A stretch of DNA of 64,000 nt. Source: an uncultured bacterium. GTDB taxonomy: Bacteria; Verrucomicrobiota; Lentisphaeria; Victivallales; UBA1829. Below, piece after piece: positions 7,908 through 15,377 of the stretch. The stretch is from the NCBI GenBank assembly GCA_902762495.1, contig CACWOL010000013.1, forward strand, positions 1-64,000, given 5' to 3'. The position numbers and the translations under genes were made by a program. The notes beneath the pieces are model-generated. The model was given only the letters and a program-made list of their open reading frames with translations. It was not told the origin of the DNA and ran no database searches. How positions within the stretch are numbered: position 1 is the stretch's first letter; the number at the start of each line of letters is the position of its first letter.

Positions 7908-8354
7908 ATGCGTCACCTCGTACATACTGCCAAACTCAACCGCAACTGCGGCCACCGCAAGGCCATGCTTGTCAACCTCGCATGCAGCCTGATCGAACAC
8001 GAATCCATCCAGACCACCACGATCCGCGCGAAGGAACTCCGCCGCTTCGTGGAACGTCTCATCACCATGGCGAAGGCCGGCGGCGATCACAAGCGCCGTC
8101 TCGCTTACGCCAAGCTGAAAATCAACACCCCGTCCGAATTCGCCCAGACCAAGAAGCTCGTCCTCGCGAAGCTCTTCGACGAACTCGGACCCCGCTTCGC
8201 CGACCGTCAGGGCGGATACACCCGTATCATCCACATGCCGGCCCGCAGAGGCGACTCCGCTCCCATGTGCCTGATCCAGCTCCTCAACGAGCCCGTCAAG
8301 GCCAAAGCGAAGAAGGAAGAAGCCCCCAAGGCCGAAGAAGCCAAGGCCGAGTGA
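7908..8354 (+). CDS. rplQ: Ribosomal protein L17
   Basis: A 148-residue bL17. The conserved N-terminus reads RHLVHTAKLNRNCGHRKAML and is followed by NLACSLIEHESIQTT. The family core ends near residue 127; the remaining Lys/Ala/Glu tail (VKAKAKKEEAPKAEEAKAE) is an extension like those on S13 and S11 here. It begins 4 bp after rpoA and ends the operon, with a terminator about 75 bp downstream. Confidence 0.96.
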   Translation: MRHLVHTAKLNRNCGHRKAMLVNLACSLIEHESIQTTTIRAKELRRFVERLITMAKAGGDHKRRLAYAKLKINTPSEFAQTKKLVLAKLFDELGPRFADRQGGYTRIIHMPARRGDSAPMCLIQLLNEPVKAKAKKEEAPKAEEAKAE

Positions 8355-8429
8355 GTTTTCACTTGATTTGACCGGATGGGCGGTCCGCCGCCCGTTCGGA
8401 ATAAGCATTCCTTTCAGGATGCGATTCCA

Positions 8430-8455
8430 AGTCCTCCATTCGGGGGGCTTTTTTT
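8430..8455 (+). terminator. Terminator of the rpmJ-rplQ operon
   Basis: 8-bp stem AGTCCTCC/GGGGGGCT (two G-U pairs) with loop ATTC, followed by seven T. Confidence 0.75.
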
Positions 8456-8510
8456 ATAGTTGTGTCCGGCACTCCCTCGACTGAAAAGCCCTGAAAAAAC
8501 TGTTCCCGCC

Positions 8511-8539
8511 TTGAAAAAAAGCAAAACCTCTGCTATATT
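8511..8539 (+). promoter_or_regulatory. Promoter of the DUF3990 cassette
   Basis: TTGAAA (8511-8516), 17-bp spacer, extended -10 TGcTATATT (hexamer 8534-8539). The following bases repeat 14 of 15 positions found at the same place in the ribosomal operon promoter. Confidence 0.7.
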
Positions 8540-8573
8540 AGCTCATTCGTGAAACGGAACGGAGGATTCCACG

Positions 8574-9050
8574 ATGATTTTGTACCACGGAAGCAATATG
8601 GCTGTTGAAAAGCCGCGCCTGATGCCTGCAAAGCGGTTGCTCGACTTCGGGGCGGCGTTTTACCTGACGAGCGACTTCGAACAAGCTCGCAAGTGGGCCA
8701 TGCACACCGTGAAGATCCGGGAAACGGGAAGCGCCATTGTCTCGGCTTTCGAGTTCGACGATTCGGCGCTTTCGACTTTGAGAATCCTGAAGTTCGATTC
8801 TCCGGATCTTGACTGGCTGCATTTCGTCGCCGCGAACCGTACCGGGAATACGATGAATGATCAATACGACCTTATTATCGGTCCCGTGGCAAACGACCAG
8901 GCGATCCGGACCGTCAACGATTACCTGAAAGGCTATTTCACAGAGGACATCGCCATCCGGATCCTTCAACCTCAAAAGCTGAAAGATCAGTATGCTTTCA
9001 AAACGGATGCGGCTCTGGCCTGTCTTCATTTCAAGGAGGTGATCCGATGA
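8574..9050 (+). CDS. DUF3990-family protein, putative ADP-ribosyltransferase-like toxin
   Basis: A 158-residue protein. The opening LYHGSNMAVEKPRL, then DFGAAFYLTSDFEQARKWA and YDLIIGPVANDQ, is the DUF3990 pattern, which as I recall is grouped with the ADP-ribosyltransferase fold (H-G ... F-Y-x-T ... acidic third motif). A modifying or toxic activity is plausible but not shown. A very good ribosome binding site (GGAGG) precedes ATG 8574. Gene 2 overlaps its stop (ATGA at 9047) and gene 3 starts 2 bp after gene 2, giving a tight three-gene operon typical of toxin-antitoxin or effector-immunity units. Confidence 0.7.
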   Translation: MILYHGSNMAVEKPRLMPAKRLLDFGAAFYLTSDFEQARKWAMHTVKIRETGSAIVSAFEFDDSALSTLRILKFDSPDLDWLHFVAANRTGNTMNDQYDLIIGPVANDQAIRTVNDYLKGYFTEDIAIRILQPQKLKDQYAFKTDAALACLHFKEVIR

Positions 9051-9292
9051 AAAAGCTTGACCCGGCTATTACGGACTATTACGACACCGAGGTCGTCAGG
9101 ATGATTTCTGAGAAGTACGGCTACTCTCCGATGGAGGCGCTGCGCCAGTTCGTATTCTCCCGGACGCATGCGCTGCTTGAGGACGAAGAAACGGGCATGA
9201 CATCCTTCGGCGCGGGAGCCGTATTCGAGATATGGGAAGCGGAGAAGATCACAGGAAATCCCGGGAATTCCGTCTACATCTGGGGAGAGTGA
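9047..9292 (+). CDS. Small partner protein of the DUF3990 cassette
   Basis: An 81-residue acidic protein with no recognised enzymatic motif. Patterns are MISEKYGYSPMEALRQFVFS, then LLEDEETGM and IWEAEKITGNPGNSVYIWG. Comparable small genes lie beside DUF3791/DUF3990 genes in gut bacteria as I recall, so it is probably a regular part of the cassette. It overlaps the upstream gene by 4 bp. It might be the antitoxin or an adaptor. Confidence 0.6.
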   Translation: MKKLDPAITDYYDTEVVRMISEKYGYSPMEALRQFVFSRTHALLEDEETGMTSFGAGAVFEIWEAEKITGNPGNSVYIWGE

Positions 9293-9294
9293 AA

Positions 9295-9504
9295 ATGACT
9301 GAGGAAATGGCGTTCTTCATTTATCTGCTCGAACACTATGCGGCGTATCGAAATGCTGGGACCGGGGATATTCTGAAGGAATGGGACCGGAAGCAGATCA
9401 CGCAGACGATCTATGACAACTACTGGGGCTATCATACCGAACGCATCGAAAACGCCTTTGCTGACATCGACAGCAGGCTTCAAACGGGAAAAGCCGCCTG
9501 GTGA
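9295..9504 (+). CDS. DUF3791 protein
   Basis: A 69-residue protein: EMAFFIYLLEHYAAYRNAG, DILKEWDRKQITQTIYDNY and YHTERIENAFADID match the DUF3791 family well. The start at 9295 is 2 bp after the previous stop with GGGGAGAG in front. All-helical by appearance, it is a candidate antitoxin or partner of the DUF3990 protein. A related DUF3791-like gene sits at the left edge of the window. Confidence 0.75.
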   Translation: MTEEMAFFIYLLEHYAAYRNAGTGDILKEWDRKQITQTIYDNYWGYHTERIENAFADIDSRLQTGKAAW

Positions 9505-9547
9505 CTTTTCCTCTCACGGCAAAGGATAGCCATACGCGGAAACGGCG

Positions 9548-10501
9548 TCACGGCTGAGGGACGGCGTTGTCCAGCACCTCGAGCATCTTTTTCGCGTCGG
9601 CGTTGCCGTTCTTCGCCGCCTCGCGGAACCACTTCTCGGCTTCCGCCATGTCTTTCTTCACGCCCATGCCGTTGTAATAGCAGATGCCGAGGTTGTACTG
9701 CGCCTCGGCATCGCCCTGTTCGGCGGCGGACAGGTTCTTTTCGTATGCAAGGATCGCGTCCAGCATCTCTTGCGACTTCGACGCAAAATAATGAACTTCA
9801 TCTTCCTCGTCCTTTATTTCAGCGGCGCGGCGGAAACACTCCCTGGCTTTGTCCCAGTCCATGTCCACGCCGATGCCGTCCAGATAGCATTCGCCGAGGC
9901 GGCACAACGCGAACTGGTCGTCCTGTTCGGCGGCTTTCCGCCACCATTTGACCGCTTCGACGACGTCCTCCTCCACGCCCATGCCGTCATAATAGCACAG
10001 TCCGAGCTGGGCTTGCGCCTCGGCATGCCCCTGTTCGGCGGCTTTGCGATACCATTTGACAGCCTCCGCCTCGTTCTCTTCCATATCGGTCCCCCAGAAA
10101 CAGTGTTCGGCGAATTGGTACTGCGCCTCGGCGTCACCCTGTTCGGCGGCCTGCCGGATCGCTTCACGTTCGCGCAGTTTCTCCATCCGTTTCACGGAAT
10201 CGGGATGCCCCTGCCCGGCGGCCTTGCCCCACCAGCGGAACGCCTCGTCCCAGTCCATCGGCACGCCCTCGGCTTTCGCATAACACCATCCGAGCTGGAA
10301 TTGCGCGTCCGCGTCGTTCATGGCCGCAGCGGCGCGGTAGTGTTCCACCGCCTTCGCGTAATCCCGCGCGTAATAGGCGTCCACACCCTTCTGATACTCG
10401 GATTTCACGCGCTCTTTCCCGCAGCCTGCGAGCATGGCGGCGGCGAGCAGGACCGCAAAGGCTCCCGCGAATAATCCGTGTCTTTTTCCGTTCGTTTCCA
10501 T
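9548..10501 (-). CDS. Sel1-repeat lipoprotein
   Basis: A 317-residue protein. The signal peptide ends in the lipobox LAGC (C about residue 27), then come about six Sel1/TPR-like repeats (for example AEAQYNLGICYYNGMGV, AEAVKWYRKAAEQGHAEAQ). Such solenoids bind partner proteins; the lipid anchor puts it in the envelope. An extra 37 residues upstream of this start have no signal character, so ATG 10501 is chosen (CCGGAG upstream). The repeats are similar in DNA as well as protein, so copy number may vary between strains. Confidence 0.82.
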   Translation of the reverse strand: METNGKRHGLFAGAFAVLLAAAMLAGCGKERVKSEYQKGVDAYYARDYAKAVEHYRAAAAMNDADAQFQLGWCYAKAEGVPMDWDEAFRWWGKAAGQGHPDSVKRMEKLREREAIRQAAEQGDAEAQYQFAEHCFWGTDMEENEAEAVKWYRKAAEQGHAEAQAQLGLCYYDGMGVEEDVVEAVKWWRKAAEQDDQFALCRLGECYLDGIGVDMDWDKARECFRRAAEIKDEEDEVHYFASKSQEMLDAILAYEKNLSAAEQGDAEAQYNLGICYYNGMGVKKDMAEAEKWFREAAKNGNADAKKMLEVLDNAVPQP

Positions 10502-10590
10502 GGTCGTTCTGACGCTCCGGTTTGGGTTGAAAAGAGGGCGTTTTCTGCCGTGATTGTTTTGTTGCGCCCGTTTCCCCGGCGCCCACTGAT

Positions 10591-10619
10591 AATATATTAC
10601 TGCGATCCTCAAAAATCAA
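10591..10619 (-). promoter_or_regulatory. Promoter of the Sel1-repeat lipoprotein
   Basis: On the minus strand TTGATT (10614-10619), 17-bp spacer, TATATT (10591-10596). Confidence 0.6.
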
Positions 10620-10655
10620 GAGAATTTCCGATGATAATAAAAAAATGAGCAACAG

Positions 10656-11150
10656 TCACGTTGTCAGGGCGACCAGGATCGAGAACATCAGCCACGTGCC
10701 GAACACGAGGATGTTCAGGGCGCGGAGCCAGAGTTTTTTCTCGTACCGGACGAAGAGGGCCAGAGCGACGCACGTCAGGAAGACAAAGGGTTTCCACGGC
10801 AGGATCAGCGCCATCATCAGCCCGAAACACAGCAGCATCACGCCCGCCGTAATGAGAAGCGTCCAGTCCTCGGTGAACATCACCTCGAAAAGGAAGTAGA
10901 AAAAGATGTACTGGACGAGGACTGGCACGTCCCGGTTCAGTTCGATCCCGACCGACAGCAGCAGGACCGCCAGGATCAAAACGAGGATCCCCTTGATGAC
11001 ATTCCGGCGGAGTTTCCGGCGTCTGTGCATCTCGTTCTGCTGTGCCTCATTCAGCCGCGGCTCTTCAGTCTTCTGCGCGGAAAGGTCGTGCCCCGGGATG
11101 TACTCGGAGATGTCAAGTCCAGAGGGATGCTGTTCTTCTCGGTCTGACAT
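10656..11150 (-). CDS. Membrane protein at the end of the thiamine operon
   Basis: A 164-residue protein with a charged cytoplasmic N-terminus (about 50 residues, ending in RRRKLRRN) and about four membrane segments (VIKGILVLILAVLLLSVG; YIFFYFLFEV; LLITAGVMLLCFGLMMALI; ALNILVFGTWLMFSILVAL). No family recognised. It starts 36 bp after thiD on the same strand behind AAAGGAA, so it probably belongs to the TPP-riboswitch operon. A role in thiamine or precursor handling is only suggested by position. Confidence 0.6.
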   Translation of the reverse strand: MSDREEQHPSGLDISEYIPGHDLSAQKTEEPRLNEAQQNEMHRRRKLRRNVIKGILVLILAVLLLSVGIELNRDVPVLVQYIFFYFLFEVMFTEDWTLLITAGVMLLCFGLMMALILPWKPFVFLTCVALALFVRYEKKLWLRALNILVFGTWLMFSILVALTT

Positions 11151-11186
11151 TGATATTTCCTTTCGTTGCGGGGCGTTTTCAGGGGG

Positions 11187-11966
11187 TCAGCGGAAATCGA
11201 CGGGACTGTTGCCGTGTCCGAGCGAAAGCCCGCGTTCAAGGGCGTCGGAGAGGCGGTCCTTGGCACGCCGGATGCTTTCGAGCATGGGCAGGCCGGACGC
11301 CAAGCCGCACGCGATGGAGCTGGACAGCAGGCAGCCCGTGCCGTGATTGCCGCACGGCGGCGCGACGCGGGTCGGAAGCCACACGCCTTCGCCTTCCGCA
11401 GGTAGGAAAAAATCGTCGAACGAGCCGTCTGAGCGGTGTCCGCCCTTCAGCAGGACGGCGGGGCGGAAACGTTTCACGAGCTCGCTCGCGGCGGATTCGA
11501 TCCCGGCAGGCGTGGCGAGTTCCGCCGGGTCGCGGCCGAGTAGCTTTGCGGCTTCCGGCAGGTTCGGCGTGAGGAGCGACACGCACGGCGCGAGGAATTC
11601 GACAGCTTCGACCGTGCCGAGCGCGGCACCGCTGGTGGACGCGAGCACAGGATCGAACACGACGTTCGTGCCCCCGAACTCCCGCAGGAGGTCAGCCGTG
11701 ACGCGGGCGTGGTCCGCGCCCGGCATCGCGCCGATCTTCACGGCGTCGGGCCGGATGTCCGACAACACGGCGCGAAGTTGCCGCGCCAGAAAATCCGGAT
11801 CGATGACCTGCACCCCGGTCACGCCCCGCGTGTTTTGCACGGTGAGCGCGGTCGGAACCGCCATCCCGTAATGGCCGTGCGCGGTGATGGCGCGAAGGTC
11901 CGCCTGGATTCCGGCGCCGCCGCTCGGGTCGGATGCCGCTATGCTCAATACAACTTTCACTTTCAT
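11187..11966 (-). CDS. thiD: Hydroxymethylpyrimidine (phosphate) kinase
   Basis: A 259-residue ribokinase-family enzyme phosphorylating HMP and HMP-P to HMP-PP, the pyrimidine substrate of ThiE. Motifs: IAASDPSGGAGIQADLRAI at the N-terminus, GVQVIDPDFLARQL, VVFDPVLASTSG, VLLKGGHRSD and the anion-hole GTGCLLSSSIA. Start at ATG 11966, which overlaps the stop of the upstream thiE fusion (ATGA), so translation is coupled. Fourth gene of the thiC-led operon. Confidence 0.93.
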   Translation of the reverse strand: MKVKVVLSIAASDPSGGAGIQADLRAITAHGHYGMAVPTALTVQNTRGVTGVQVIDPDFLARQLRAVLSDIRPDAVKIGAMPGADHARVTADLLREFGGTNVVFDPVLASTSGAALGTVEAVEFLAPCVSLLTPNLPEAAKLLGRDPAELATPAGIESAASELVKRFRPAVLLKGGHRSDGSFDDFFLPAEGEGVWLPTRVAPPCGNHGTGCLLSSSIACGLASGLPMLESIRRAKDRLSDALERGLSLGHGNSPVDFR

Positions 11967-13231
11967 GACATGAACCACTCGTCAAGGCGTTTCAGTACGA
12001 GGTCGGCACAGGTGAACTCCGCCCCGAAGAAGAACATGTCCGGCACGCCCGCCGTGCGGAGTCCGCACGAATGCGCGGTTTCGATACAGAACGGCGCATC
12101 GTCGAAGAGCCAGGTCTCGCGCCTGCGCGTACCGAGGCGTTCGAGCGCAATCCAGTAGAACGCCGGATCCTTCTTGTCGAGACCGGTCTCGCCGGTCGTG
12201 ATGATGTCGACGAAGAGGTCGAGCAAATCATGTTTTGCGAGAATGGCTTCGACCGCCTTTCGGTCGCTGGCGGTGCCGATGACCATGCGGTATCCGCAAC
12301 GTCCGGCCTCGCGCAGAAATTCCTCCGCGCCGGGTTTGAGCTGACACGCCATGTAACGCGCGTTCAGCAGGTCGAGCAGGCCCTGCAGGGTCTGTTCCGG
12401 CGTGAGCTTCAGTCCGTATTCCACCTGAAGATACGCAGCGCCGGTGACCAGGTCGGCGCAGTTCGCGAGCTTGTCGTCCAGGTCTGGACGAGGTTCGGCG
12501 CCGTTCGCGCGAAGGAAATCCTGCGCGAGCCCGAGCCAGACCTGCATGGAGTCGAGCACGGTGCCGTCGAAATCGAGGATCATGCCGGTCTCGTCCGGGA
12601 GCGTGAAATCCGCACGCTCCACGAGCGATTTAAGCTCGCGCGCCGCCGCCTTCACGTCCGGCGCGCCGAAGACGGCGGACACGACCGAGATGCCCGCGAT
12701 GCCGCTGTGTTCGAGCTGGAGCAGATTGCCCGCGTGGATGCCGCCGATGGCGACCGCGGGGATGTCCACCGCGCCGCAGATCGCCCGGAGCGCGGTATGC
12801 GTCACGCACGTGGCATCGAGCTTGGTCGAGGTCGGGAAGACCGCCCCGACGCCGATGTAGTCCGCGCCGTCCTGCTCCGCCTTGAGCGCCTCCGCCACGG
12901 TGGCGGCGGAAACGCCCAGGATCGCGTCGGGCCCGAGCGCGCGCCGCGCCTCGCGGGCGGCGGTATCGCTCTGCCCCACGTGCAGGCCGTCCGCGCCGAT
13001 CGCCAGCGCGAGTTCGAGCGAATCGTTCACGATGAACGGCACATCGAACTCGCGGCAGAGCGACTGGATCGCGAGCGCATCGGCCTTGGCGGCCTCGAAC
13101 GATGCGCCTTTCGCGCGATGCTGGATGCAGGTCGCGCCGCCCTCGAGAGCGAGGCGGACGCGTTCGACGAGATTCGGGCCGTCGTCGGTGATGGCGTAGA
13201 GTTTGAGGTAATCAGGCCTGACGGACTTCAT
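11963..13231 (-). CDS. thiE: Thiamine-phosphate synthase fused to HAD phosphatase
   Basis: A 422-residue two-domain protein. Residues about 1-212 are thiamine-phosphate synthase (LYAITDDG; CIQHRAKGAS; ADGLHVGQSDTA; IGVGAVFPTSTK; AIGGI), which joins HMP-PP and thiazole phosphate. Residues about 215-422 are a HAD hydrolase with motif I D220-F-D222-G-T, motif II GTASD, lysine in DKKDP and motif IV FDDAP. HAD phosphatases that remove the phosphate of thiamine monophosphate are known in bacteria and plants, so the second domain may turn ThMP into thiamine. Start at ATG 13231; ATG 13246 is possible. It overlaps the upstream thiM end and the downstream thiD start. Confidence 0.9.
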   Translation of the reverse strand: MKSVRPDYLKLYAITDDGPNLVERVRLALEGGATCIQHRAKGASFEAAKADALAIQSLCREFDVPFIVNDSLELALAIGADGLHVGQSDTAAREARRALGPDAILGVSAATVAEALKAEQDGADYIGVGAVFPTSTKLDATCVTHTALRAICGAVDIPAVAIGGIHAGNLLQLEHSGIAGISVVSAVFGAPDVKAAARELKSLVERADFTLPDETGMILDFDGTVLDSMQVWLGLAQDFLRANGAEPRPDLDDKLANCADLVTGAAYLQVEYGLKLTPEQTLQGLLDLLNARYMACQLKPGAEEFLREAGRCGYRMVIGTASDRKAVEAILAKHDLLDLFVDIITTGETGLDKKDPAFYWIALERLGTRRRETWLFDDAPFCIETAHSCGLRTAGVPDMFFFGAEFTCADLVLKRLDEWFMS

Positions 13232-14039
13232 AATCGAGCCTTTCATGGAGCGCGGTCACGTCCAGGTTGCCGACGGCGTCAAAGAGGCGAACGGCGAACG
13301 TGCCGCAACCTTCGCCCGGCTTCAGGGATTCGTAGGCGATCTCGCCGCAGACGCCGTAGGCCGCGAGCGCGGCGGCGACCGCCTCGAACAGGAATTTCGG
13401 TTCGGCTCCGGCGTAGGCCGCGGCCAGGGCGGACAGCATGCAGCCGGACCCGGTGACCTTCGTCATGATCTCGTGGCCGCCGCGGATGACCGCGACGCGT
13501 CCGTCCGTGCCGCTGACGAGGTCGATCGCGCCGGTCACGGCAAACACGCAGTTGTACTTGGCGGCGAGCGCGCGGACATCCTCCACTGCGCGGTCGAGCG
13601 TTTCCTCGGTGATCGCGTCGTCCGCCGAAGCGTCGACGCCGTGCGTGTTGCTCTTCAGTCCGAGCAGAGCGTTCGCCTCGGAACGGTTGCAGCGCACCAC
13701 GGAGACGCCGCGTTTCAGGATCTCGTGCGAAAGCTCATCGCGGGACGGCGCGCACCCGGTTCCGACGGGATCGAGCAGGATCGGGATGCCGCGGCAGAGC
13801 GCGACTTCCTGCGCGCCGCGGATGGCGTCGCGGAAGGTGGGCGTGAACGTGCCGATGTTGATGGAAAGCGCGTCGGCCACCTCTGTGAACTCAATCGCGC
13901 CGACCGGATCGTCCGCCATGACGGGCGAGGCTCCGGCGGCGAGCAGCATATTGGCGCAGCCGTTCGTGGTGACGGCGTTCGCGAAGCATTCGACGAGCGG
14001 GTGTTTTTCACGAACCTTAGAAAAACAGCGGATCAACAT
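13212..14039 (-). CDS. thiM: Hydroxyethylthiazole kinase
   Basis: A 275-residue enzyme phosphorylating the thiazole alcohol, a salvage step. Markers: PLVECFANAVTTNGCANMLL with the substrate loop GASPVMADDP, ILLDPVGTGCAPSRDE, VVRCNRSEANALLG, and the catalytic/anion-hole VTGSGCMLSALAAA. Start ATG 14039 behind GAGGTGA; GTG 14048 is less likely. With no thiG/thiH/thiS visible, the operon fits de novo pyrimidine synthesis with salvaged thiazole. Thiazole synthesis genes could lie elsewhere. Confidence 0.94.
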   Translation of the reverse strand: MLIRCFSKVREKHPLVECFANAVTTNGCANMLLAAGASPVMADDPVGAIEFTEVADALSINIGTFTPTFRDAIRGAQEVALCRGIPILLDPVGTGCAPSRDELSHEILKRGVSVVRCNRSEANALLGLKSNTHGVDASADDAITEETLDRAVEDVRALAAKYNCVFAVTGAIDLVSGTDGRVAVIRGGHEIMTKVTGSGCMLSALAAAYAGAEPKFLFEAVAAALAAYGVCGEIAYESLKPGEGCGTFAVRLFDAVGNLDVTALHERLDYEVRQA

Positions 14040-14049
14040 GGTCTTCACC

Positions 14050-15357
14050 TCATTTATTCATTTCTTTGAGCTTGTTCGAGAGACGGACGGAGCAGAAATC
14101 CGGGCCGCACATCGTGCAGTATTTGCCGGACGCGGCGTCCTCGGCGCAATGGCTCTCCTGAAGCGCGGCGCGGCGGTATTCGCGGGCGCGGTCCGGGTCG
14201 AGCGCGAAACTGAACTGGCGTTCCCAGTCGAAATCGGCGCGGGCGTCGGAAATCGCGTCGTCGCGTTCCTGCGCATGGGGCCTGCCGAGCGCGACGTCGG
14301 CGGCATGGGCGGCGATCTTGAACGCCACAACGCCGCGGCGCACGTCCTCGGTGTCCGGGAGACCGAGGTGTTCTTTCGGGGTCACATAGCAGAGCATGGC
14401 CGCGCCCCAGTACGCGCCGGCGAGGCCACCCATCGCGGCGACCATGTGGTCATAGCCGGGCGCGCAGTCGGTGACGACCGGACCGAGGATGTAGAACGGC
14501 GCGTCGCCGCAAACCTTCTGCTCGCGCTTCATGTTCATCTCGATCTGGTTGAACGGCACATGGCCGGGACCTTCGACCATCGCCTGAACGTTCGCGGCAC
14601 GGCAGCGCTGCACCAGCTCGCCGATCACATCGAGCTCGCCGAACTGCGCCTCGTCGGAAGCGTCGGCGATGCAGCCGGGCCGGAGCCCGTCGCCGAGGGA
14701 AAGCGTCACCTCGTAGTCGCGGCAGATTTTCAGAATATCATCGAACGCTTCGTAGAAGGGATTCTCCATCTTGTGGTCGCCGATCCAGGCGGCGATGAGC
14801 GCGCCGCCGCGGCTTACAATGCCGAGCTTGCGTTTCAGCGCGGCGGGGATGTGCTTCGCGAGAAGGCCGGCGTGGATGGTCATGTAGTCGACGCCCTGTT
14901 TCGCCTGGTCCTCGACGACCTCCAGGATCGTGTCGCGGTCGAACTTGCCGGCGCCCGCGCGGGCGGCGATCTCGTAGACCGGCACGGTGCCGACCGGGAT
15001 CGGGGACAGTTTGATGAGCTCCTTGCGGAAGAGCGCCAGGTCGCCGCGCGTGCTGAGGTCCATGATGGTGTCCGCGCCGTATTTGAGGGAGACGTCGAGC
15101 TTTTCGAACTCGTTTTTCGGGCAGCTGGAGGTCTGGGAGTTGCCGATGTTGGAATTGATCTTGGTGCGCAGGGCGCGGCCGATGCCCATCGGCTTCAGGC
15201 TGGTGTGGTTCACGTTCGCGGGGATCACGATCGTGCCGGCGGCGACGCCGTCGCGGATGAACTCCGGCGAAAGATATTCAGAGGCGGCCACCGCCGCCAT
15301 TTCGGGTGTTACAACGCCCTGTTTCGCGGCGTCCATCTGGGTCTTTTCTGCTTTCAT
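14050..15357 (-). CDS. thiC: Phosphomethylpyrimidine synthase
   Basis: A 435-residue radical-SAM enzyme converting aminoimidazole ribotide to HMP-P. Visible motifs: INSNIGNSQTSS, GADTIMDLSTRGD, YMTIHAGL, SLGDGLRPGCIADASDEAQ, EGPGHVPFNQIEMN and the C-terminal iron-sulfur motif C-x2-C-x4-C (YCTMCGPDFCS). Start at ATG 15357 with AAGGAG; an in-frame ATG at 15396 falls in the riboswitch region and is rejected. First gene of the thiamine operon, just downstream of a TPP riboswitch. Confidence 0.96.
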   Translation of the reverse strand: MKAEKTQMDAAKQGVVTPEMAAVAASEYLSPEFIRDGVAAGTIVIPANVNHTSLKPMGIGRALRTKINSNIGNSQTSSCPKNEFEKLDVSLKYGADTIMDLSTRGDLALFRKELIKLSPIPVGTVPVYEIAARAGAGKFDRDTILEVVEDQAKQGVDYMTIHAGLLAKHIPAALKRKLGIVSRGGALIAAWIGDHKMENPFYEAFDDILKICRDYEVTLSLGDGLRPGCIADASDEAQFGELDVIGELVQRCRAANVQAMVEGPGHVPFNQIEMNMKREQKVCGDAPFYILGPVVTDCAPGYDHMVAAMGGLAGAYWGAAMLCYVTPKEHLGLPDTEDVRRGVVAFKIAAHAADVALGRPHAQERDDAISDARADFDWERQFSFALDPDRAREYRRAALQESHCAEDAASGKYCTMCGPDFCSVRLSNKLKEMNK

Positions 15358-15377
15358 GCTAGACTCCTTGTCGTTGT

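Noticed and set aside
9548-10500. Repeated DNA blocks
   Set aside because: They correspond to Sel1 protein repeats, not to a mobile element or array.
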